Part shown: piece after piece, positions 33,135-36,362 of the stretch | How positions within the stretch are numbered: the first letter of the stretch is position 1 | Layout: the number at the start of each line of letters is the position of its first letter | Source: a virus | Direction: 5' to 3' (one strand) | IMG/VR virus record: IMGVR_UViG_3300045781_000018 | Span: 1 to 36,362 of that record | DNA length: 36,362 nt | Translations under genes and position numbers: made by a program | The notes under the pieces: model-generated | Databases searched by the model: none | Seen by the model: the letters and a program-made list of their open reading frames with translations, nothing else | Told to the model about the DNA's origin: nothing

Positions 33135-33563
33135 TCAACCCAGGTTGATGTTGATCTGAAGGGCGGTGCCGACGCCGCCAGCGCCCGCCGCCTGGTCCTT
33201 GGACCCGTCGAGGCCCGCGGCGCGGATCGTAAACTTGATGAGGTCGGCGCGCACCGCGGCTGGCTGCTCCTTGTCCTGCGTGATGTGCCAGGAGGTCTTC
33301 AGCAGCTCCTCGGCCTGCAGGCGGGCCTTGAGCTTGAAGGTCATGCCGTCCTTCTTCAGCTCCTCGGCGTAGCCTGCGACGGCGGCGATGAAGCCTTCAT
33401 CGTGGCGCAGGGCGTCCCAGGTGGGCCTGTCGATGCCATAGCCCTCGCAGATTTCCCGCGGCGTCGCCTGACGCAGTGCGATCTCCAACGGCAGCGTCGG
33501 CGGGTAGCCGAGGCGGGCTGGGTCGGATGGGGGCTCTTGATTGATCGTGGCGAGTGAGGACAT
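33135..33563 (-). CDS. terminase small subunit-like protein (142 aa)
   Basis: The start ATG at 33563 has GGTGA 5 nt upstream; an ATG four codons earlier is possible. The protein has an N-terminal HTH-like segment (LPLEIALRQATPREICEGYG, IDRPTWDALRHDEGFIAAVA). A long helical oligomerisation region follows (ELKKDGMTFKLKARLQAEEL; AAVRADLIKFTIRAAGLDG), then a Gly/Ala-rich tail ending TALQININLG. As first gene of the late operon, directly before the HTH protein and large terminase, it should recognise the packaging start site. The sequence resembles small terminase-like proteins of podoviruses in general layout. Confidence 0.7.
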   Translation of the reverse strand: MSSLATINQEPPSDPARLGYPPTLPLEIALRQATPREICEGYGIDRPTWDALRHDEGFIAAVAGYAEELKKDGMTFKLKARLQAEELLKTSWHITQDKEQPAAVRADLIKFTIRAAGLDGSKDQAAGAGGVGTALQININLG

Positions 33564-33604
33564 GAGCGTCACCATATCGTGACGGCGGTTGCTCCGCAAC
33601 CTTT

Positions 33605-33727
33605 CCCTCTCTCTTTTGCTTCGCTCACCTGCGGCTGTCGCCGTCTACGATCGCTCGGACGCCAAGGCTTTGCGCGATCGTAGACGGCGGCTGTGAAACA
33701 GCAGGCGCAGAGAGCCACGAGAGAGGG
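33605..33727 (-). other. nested inverted-repeat structure in the late-operon leader
   Basis: An outer pair CCCTCTCTC (33605-33613) and GAGAGAGGG (33719-33727) encloses a perfect 16-bp pair (33639-33654 and 33674-33689) with a 19-nt loop. As RNA this would be a long stem with a GC-rich apical hairpin within the 5' leader of the small terminase transcript; as DNA it could be a packaging or protein-recognition site. No T-tract follows on either strand, so it is not a simple terminator. The open frame crossing it looks non-coding. Confidence 0.6.
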
Positions 33728-33730
33728 GGT

Positions 33731-33757
33731 GGGGAGACCGTTCGGCCAGGTCTCCCC
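33731..33757. other. 9-bp inverted repeat in the late-operon leader
   Basis: Perfect arms GGGGAGACC/GGTCTCCCC with a 9-nt spacer lie 3 nt from the outer stem of the nested structure. It may be an RNA hairpin of the leader or a protein-binding site. Confidence 0.55.
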
Positions 33758-33802
33758 GAAGAACATTCTAGCAGATGGGCCTACTTCAGCCGTGACCCTG
33801 AA

Positions 33803-33830
33803 GGAGGACGTCCGCGGTGCCGTGTCCTCC
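33803..33830. promoter_or_regulatory. dyad at the late promoter start point, possible operator
   Basis: Arms GGAGGAC/GTCCTCC are separated by 14 nt. The right arm ends at the expected transcription start (about 33828), so this is better placed for a DNA-binding regulator than for an RNA hairpin. Confidence 0.35.
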
Positions 33831-33834
33831 AAGT

Positions 33835-33864
33835 ATTGTATCAGGCGGGATCATGGCGTGTCAA
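33835..33864 (-). promoter_or_regulatory. near-consensus sigma70 promoter for the late operon
   Basis: On the minus strand, TTGACA (33864-33859), an 18-bp spacer and TACAAT (33840-33835) predict a start near 33828. This is about 265 nt before the small terminase ATG. It is among the best matches in the window and the only clear promoter found for the 32-kb minus-strand operon. It lies immediately after the stop of the secreted hydrolase gene. Confidence 0.75.
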
Positions 33865-33870
33865 CAGCCA

Positions 33871-34218
33871 CTAAATCTGGCGGAAGGCGATGGGGTGCCC
33901 TATGTTTCGCCAGCGGTTTCGGACCCGGTGGCCGTCGTTCCCAGAGAGCACCTTGACCCTGCGGCCGTCAACGGCGGTGACCTTGCCAACGTGATGCGGC
34001 CAGACGATGACGACGCCAGGGGCCAGGCGCGCTGGCCTCCCCAGGCGCGCCCAGGCTCGAGCCTGCCAGAGCTTCTTGTCATGCAGCCCGAAGTGCTGGC
34101 TCATATACCAGCCACACCATGCGTGCGGCCTGCTTGAAGCGTGGTGACGTGTGTGCGCGTTGGCTGCTGGGCTGAGAGCGGCGAGCATTATGCACGCAAG
34201 CATTACGATCCTGGACAT
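33871..34218 (-). CDS. secreted CHAP/NlpC-like cysteine hydrolase (115 aa)
   Basis: A clear signal peptide (MSRIVMLACIMLAALSPAAN, then A, cleavage after Ala21) is followed by a His/Arg-rich linker. The compact domain carries AWCGWYM (Cys35), ARAWARLG, PGVVIVWPHHVGKVTAV (His75/76) and LSGNDGHRVRNRWRNIG. The Cys...His...Asn/Asp order and the WPHHVG and SGNDG blocks fit small CHAP-like peptidoglycan hydrolases common, to my knowledge, in Hyphomicrobiales genomes. It could cut host wall peptides or be a host-derived morphon. AGGAGG lies about 6 nt before the ATG. It has its own promoter and ends 6 nt before the late promoter. Confidence 0.65.
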   Translation of the reverse strand: MSRIVMLACIMLAALSPAANAHTRHHASSRPHAWCGWYMSQHFGLHDKKLWQARAWARLGRPARLAPGVVIVWPHHVGKVTAVDGRRVKVLSGNDGHRVRNRWRNIGHPIAFRQI

Positions 34219-34244
34219 TCGGTCCTCCTCTTTCAGGGCGCGCA

Positions 34245-34273
34245 TATAGAGGGAGGTGTTGTGGCTAAGTCAA
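34245..34273 (-). promoter_or_regulatory. candidate promoter of the secreted hydrolase gene
   Basis: On the minus strand, TTGACT (34273-34268), a 17-bp spacer and TCTATA (34250-34245) predict a start about 20 nt before the ATG at 34218. A TATATG alternative -10 is offset by two bases. The match is moderate. Confidence 0.5.
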
Positions 34274-34286
34274 GGCTGTAAGTATT

Positions 34287-34368
34287 CACACACACCAACA
34301 CAGTATTGATTAGTGGTTTCTAAAACTCACACACACACCAACACAGTATTGATTAGTGGTTTCTAAAA
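34287..34368. repeat. 39-bp direct repeat pair containing a CA tract
   Basis: Two identical 39-bp units (34287-34325 and 34330-34368, period 43) begin with CACACACACCAACACAG and end GTGGTTTCTAAAA. They lie directly behind the -35 box of the hydrolase promoter. They may bind a regulator of the divergent control region, or be recombination or duplication remnants. Confidence 0.85.
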
Positions 34369-34479
34369 TTTTTCAAGAATTTAAACGAGCAACAGTGGAT
34401 GCACGCATGGCCCACAGCCAAAACCCCCTGCCCCCTCGCTCCACAGAAAAAAGAATGACTGCCCAAAAGTAGGTCTATG

Positions 34480-34498
34480 TTTGAGACGCTGTCTCAAA
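34480..34498. promoter_or_regulatory. palindromic operator copy 1 (TTTGAGAC-N3-GTCTCAAA)
   Basis: A perfect 8-bp inverted repeat with GCT centre. It lies upstream of the rightward promoter at 34523-34550; a half site TTTGAGAC follows at 34512-34519. The same palindrome recurs at 35299 and 36144, so it is almost certainly a protein-binding site. Confidence 0.75.
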
Positions 34499-34511
34499 GC
34501 CTGCTCGACGC

Positions 34512-34550
34512 TTTGAGACGACTTGACGTCAAGCGCCAATGTGCTAGAGT
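34512..34550 (+). promoter_or_regulatory. rightward promoter with half-operator and palindrome over the -35
   Basis: TTGACG (34523-34528), a 16-bp spacer and TAGAGT (34545-34550) are seen, with a TGC extended -10, predicting a start near 34557. The -35 lies inside a perfect 12-bp palindrome CTTGACGTCAAG (34522-34533), preceded by half-site TTTGAGAC (34512-34519). Binding at these elements would block RNA polymerase, so repression is plausible. Confidence 0.6.
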
Positions 34551-34590
34551 ATGAATGTGCAAAACCGCACTGACACAAAGGACATTCGTC

Positions 34591-35292
34591 ATGACCGCTT
34601 CCACCTTAAAGACCAATACCGCTCTTGTTTCCTTCGCCGCCTCGGCGCGCAACATGGCCAAAGCCGAAGGCAAGGTATCTGACCTTCTCGCCACGGTACG
34701 CGCCGACCTTGCGGCTTTCATCAGGGCCGGCGGAAAGCAGCCCGAAGCGCGCGCCCTGTTTTTGCAGGTCAATGTCTCCGTCATCCTTGGCGTCACCATG
34801 AAGGCTGCCGCGCTTGCCTTGTCAAAGAAAGTCCCGACCGCGACAAGCGGCGCGGGCGATGACGTGCGCACGGCTGATGAACAGAAGGCCGAGCGCAACG
34901 CTAATAAGCGCTGGTCGCGCGTGCTTGAACGCGAGGGTGTCAAGTCGACTTCCAAGAAAGGTGGCGCTCGCGTCTCCAATGTTGCAGCGAAAGACAACGC
35001 CAAGGAGGCCGAGAAAGTCTCCGAGACAAAAGATCCGGTCCCGCACGACGCGCCCTTGGCTGTCGCCATCCCCCGCGCTACGTCACGCCATGACGTTCGC
35101 TCATTCATACAGCTTGAGGCCGCGCGCTTTGAGAAATTCATGAATGCCAACGCTGCGCAGCTTGACATTGACACGCGGCCCATCCTCGCGTCGTTCATTG
35201 CAAGCGTCAAAGCCTTGCCCGTTGAGCAAGCTCCGGTTGTGGTTCCTGCCAGCGTCGTGGCAGGAAAGGCGCGTAAATCACGCGGCAAATGA
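34591..35292 (+). CDS. early-region protein of unknown function (233 aa)
   Basis: The ATG at 34591 is chosen (AAAGGA 8 nt upstream); an upstream in-frame ATG at 34555 would precede the predicted transcript start. The N-terminal ~85 residues are helical (SFAASARNMAKAEGKVSDLL; ARALFLQVNVSVILGVTMKA). A long charged, Lys/Ala-rich middle (EQKAERNANKRWSRVLERE) follows, with a helical segment HDVRSFIQLEAARFEKFMNA and a basic end (AGKARKSRGK). Basic tail and helices suggest nucleic-acid binding, but no family is recognised. It is flanked on both sides by the TTTGAGAC palindrome, raising the possibility that it is the regulator or a target of it. A strong terminator follows. Confidence 0.65.
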   Translation: MTASTLKTNTALVSFAASARNMAKAEGKVSDLLATVRADLAAFIRAGGKQPEARALFLQVNVSVILGVTMKAAALALSKKVPTATSGAGDDVRTADEQKAERNANKRWSRVLEREGVKSTSKKGGARVSNVAAKDNAKEAEKVSETKDPVPHDAPLAVAIPRATSRHDVRSFIQLEAARFEKFMNANAAQLDIDTRPILASFIASVKALPVEQAPVVVPASVVAGKARKSRGK

Positions 35293-35297
35293 TTGGA

Positions 35298-35318
35298 GTT
35301 TGAGACGGCGTCTCAAAC
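35298..35318. promoter_or_regulatory. palindromic operator copy 2, 5 nt after a stop codon
   Basis: Perfect 9-bp arms GTTTGAGAC/GTCTCAAAC with a GGC centre, located between the stop of the 233-residue gene and its terminator. No promoter is evident beside it, so it may act in looping or as an RNA hairpin. Confidence 0.7.
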
Positions 35319-35343
35319 AAGCGACACCTGACAAGACATTGAG

Positions 35344-35369
35344 AGGCCCGGCGAAAGCCGGGCCTTTTT
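35344..35369 (+). terminator. rho-independent terminator after the 233-aa gene
   Basis: A 9-bp stem AGGCCCGGC/GCCGGGCCT with a GAAA tetraloop is followed by a T run (35365-35369). This is a textbook intrinsic terminator on the plus strand. Confidence 0.88.
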
Positions 35370-35410
35370 GCGTTGGATTGAGCACTCGATCTTGTCGCCG
35401 CGCACGCCAA

Positions 35411-35500
35411 ACAAAGATCGAGTGCTGGAAATACACAGCATGATCTGATGCAAAACAAAGATCGAGTGCTGGAAATACACAGCATGATCGGATGCAAAAC
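35411..35500. repeat. 44-bp tandem repeat, two copies
   Basis: Units at 35411-35454 and 35455-35498 differ at one base. Each contains one form B and one form A motif of the array, separated by CTGGAAATACACAGC. The duplication shows that the A-B pair is the amplified unit. Confidence 0.88.
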
Positions 35501-35707
35501 GCTTCAGCACCCGATCCTGACAGTAGTAAATCAGTACGAAAATCAGACGTCACGCAGCCCAAGATCGGGTGCGCAAACCGTTTTGCATCCGATCATGACG
35601 CCAAAACAGGGCAAAACACGCCATGATCTGATGCTTAACCGGCAATAAGCACCCAGCCAATCCATGATCTGATGCGAAACCGCGCCTTGAAAACTCCAAG
35701 GAAATGA

Positions 35708-35767
35708 GGGGTCTTATCTATTCTATTTCTTTTAAAAGGTAAGATAGTTAGTTAAGACCCCATTTTT
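35708..35767 (+). terminator. long AT-rich hairpin with T-tract
   Basis: Outer arms GGGGTCTTA (35708-35716) and TAAGACCCC (35753-35761) enclose an imperfectly paired AT-rich interior and are followed by ATTTTT on the plus strand. It is probably an intrinsic terminator, though it could also be an unwinding or extruding element within the repeat region. Confidence 0.5.
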
Positions 35768-35795
35768 GAGGGGATACGCATGGGTTTTCGGAAAC

Positions 35796-35880
35796 GAACG
35801 CAAGATCTTGGTGTTCAGCACCCGATCTTGTTCAACACCCGATCAACCAAGATCTGATGCGAAACAAAGATCTTGCGTTC
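35796..35880. repeat. 14-bp inverted repeat bracketing a cluster of array motifs
   Basis: GAACGCAAGATCTT (35796-35809) and its exact complement (35867-35880) flank three further motifs of the array. The symmetric arrangement suggests a defined nucleoprotein site rather than random repeats. Confidence 0.75.
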
Positions 35881-36076
35881 AAACCCGTAAAAAAGAACCG
35901 CTATGTTTTTGCGCACTATTCGACCTTTTTGGCTAACGCATTGATCCAACTCATTAATCTCAGCACCTAAACTTGTGTTGTAGTTAGAATGTGTGTTGGG
36001 ATCAGCTGTCTCCCTACAGAACAGGCCCACACGTTTAGCACCCGTTCTCGCTTCTGGATTTTGCATCAGATCTTGC

Positions 36077-36105
36077 TTGACAACGACCTTGAACTCTGCT
36101 ATACT
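36077..36105 (+). promoter_or_regulatory. strong rightward sigma70 promoter with extended -10
   Basis: TTGACA (36077-36082), a 17-bp spacer and TATACT (36100-36105) preceded by TGC predict a start near 36112. A motif of the GATC array ends 3 bp before the -35, and palindromic operator copy 3 lies about 32 bp after the start. It drives the partial gene at 36178. Confidence 0.8.
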
Positions 36106-36143
36106 TATCCTTAATTCGAATAGTGTGTATCAAAGCGTTGGTG

Positions 36144-36162
36144 TTTGAGACGCCGTCTCAAA
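36144..36162. promoter_or_regulatory. palindromic operator copy 3 in the leader of the last gene
   Basis: TTTGAGAC-GCC-GTCTCAAA, perfect 8-bp arms, located between the promoter and the ribosome site of the gene at 36178. A bound protein would act as a roadblock; the RNA could also form a hairpin next to the ribosome site. Confidence 0.75.
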
Positions 36163-36177
36163 GAGTTGGAGAGTTTG

Positions 36178-36362
36178 ATGACAGACGAACCGAAAAAGAA
36201 AAAAGGCTGGAACAAGGGCAACACGCTGCACGGCATGTCGCAGTCAGCCACCTACCAGACATGGCGACGGCTCAAGCTCTCATGCGGCCCGACAGCCAAA
36301 CGCCCATGCAAGAAGTGGCCGCGAACAATGGACGGCCGGTGGATGGCGGACTTCATCCTCTT
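36178..36362 (+). CDS. N-terminal part of an early phage protein, possible HNH-associated type (3' end outside window)
   Basis: The start ATG has TTGGAGAG 4 nt upstream. The 61 visible residues begin with a Lys cluster (MTDEPKKKKGWNKGN), then HGMSQSATYQTWRRLKLSCG and CKKWPRTMDGRWMADFILF. The pattern G-M-S-x-S/T-x-T-Y-x-x-W-x-x-L/M-K-x-x-C ... C-x-x-W ... F resembles the short Cys-containing module found in phage proteins linked to HNH or AP2-type endonucleases. The gene runs off the window, so no active site can be checked. The strong promoter and operator indicate a regulated early gene. Confidence 0.5.
   Translation, partial: MTDEPKKKKGWNKGNTLHGMSQSATYQTWRRLKLSCGPTAKRPCKKWPRTMDGRWMADFIL

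Larger units (their letters stand above)
35381..36074. repeat. iteron-like array of ~16 GATC-centred motifs in both orientations
   Basis: There are two related forms. Form A is about 17 bp (AWGATCKGATGCNWAAC): plus at 35440, 35484, 35561 (variant), 35623, 35664 and 35849; minus at 35580 and 36058. Form B is about 13 bp (AAGATCGRGTGCT): plus at 35414 and 35458; minus at 35381, 35506, 35817 and 35834 (variant). Weaker versions are at 35802 and 35867. The segment is AT-richer than its surroundings and lacks credible genes. It could be a replication origin with initiator iterons, a centromere-like site, or a multi-operator region; the copy at 36058-36074 abuts a -35 box. Confidence 0.8.

Noticed and set aside
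33569-33832. 87-codon open frame on the minus strand between the late promoter and the small terminase (TTG start)
   Set aside because: It starts within a few bases of the predicted transcription start, has no ribosome site, and its sequence is dictated by the inverted repeats; the translation looks like arbitrary GC-rich sequence.
34381-34578. 65-codon minus-strand frame left of the early promoter
   Set aside because: It covers two operator elements and the promoter, with no ribosome site; the translation shows no recognisable pattern.
35815-36066. 83-codon minus-strand frame inside the repeat array
   Set aside because: No ribosome site precedes its ATG, its C-terminal part is made of array motifs, and its composition is unlike that of the neighbouring genes.
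35411-36074. CRISPR array
   Set aside because: Motif copies occur in both orientations, spacing is irregular, repeat units are only 13-17 bp (two 44-bp tandem units at most), and no cas-like gene is nearby.
1-36362. tRNA or rRNA genes, integrase, attachment site
   Set aside because: No cloverleaf-like segment, recombinase-like open frame or att-type repeat pair could be supported; a temperate or lytic lifestyle cannot be decided from this window.

Overview
The window is a stretch of a tailed bacteriophage genome, or a closely related prophage or contig, with GC-rich coding sequence. It carries a nearly complete virion and lysis module. The absence of any tape-measure, tail-tube or sheath gene, together with an N4-gp56-type capsid protein, a portal of about 740 residues and a 2197-residue ejected-type polyvalent protein, suggests a short-tailed (podovirus-like) particle. 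The likely host is an alphaproteobacterium, probably of the Hyphomicrobiales. That inference rests on the base composition and on a secreted AWCGWY...WPHHVG...SGNDG hydrolase of a type I associate with that order. No integrase, tRNA, rRNA or CRISPR array was seen.

Layout. Left edge, plus strand (1-1027): the C-terminal part of a DUF927-like replication ATPase and a tiny membrane protein. They converge, with no intergenic gap, on a 32.5-kb minus-strand late operon (33563 down to 1028). In transcription order the operon encodes: small terminase, a 59-residue HTH protein, large terminase, portal, an 81-residue helical protein overlapping the portal end, scaffold, N4-gp56-like major capsid protein and a decoration-like protein. 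A terminator follows, then small head-completion proteins, a neck adaptor, an Ala-rich internal protein and the 2197-residue metallopeptidase-bearing internal virion protein. Next come tail-fibre and adhesin-like genes, including two proteins built from the same 22-residue repeat, and a lysis cassette (holin, GH24 endolysin, i-spanin, o-spanin, plus a membrane/coiled-coil protein). A beta-propeller-like stabilisation protein, a SPRY-type protein and a long heptad-repeat protein close the operon.

Control regions. A near-consensus sigma70 promoter (33835-33864, minus) drives the late operon through a leader of about 265 nt rich in perfect inverted repeats. Upstream of it, a secreted CHAP/NlpC-like hydrolase has its own promoter, with two 39-bp direct repeats behind that. 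To the right, transcription turns rightward (early genes). The palindrome TTTGAGAC-N3-GTCTCAAA occurs three times at intervals of about 0.8 kb around a gene of unknown function and before the last, partial gene.

The most unusual segment is 35381-36177, an AT-richer gene-free stretch holding about 16 copies, in both orientations, of a GATC-centred motif (17-bp AWGATCKGATGCNWAAC and 13-bp AAGATCGRGTGCT forms). It also has a long hairpin and a strong rightward promoter. It looks like an iteron-type origin, a centromere or a multi-operator control locus, and is the best candidate for an undescribed element here.

If the genome is circular or circularly permuted, the rightward early genes at the right edge could connect to the plus-strand replication gene at the left edge. 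Early and late transcripts would then converge at 1027/1028.
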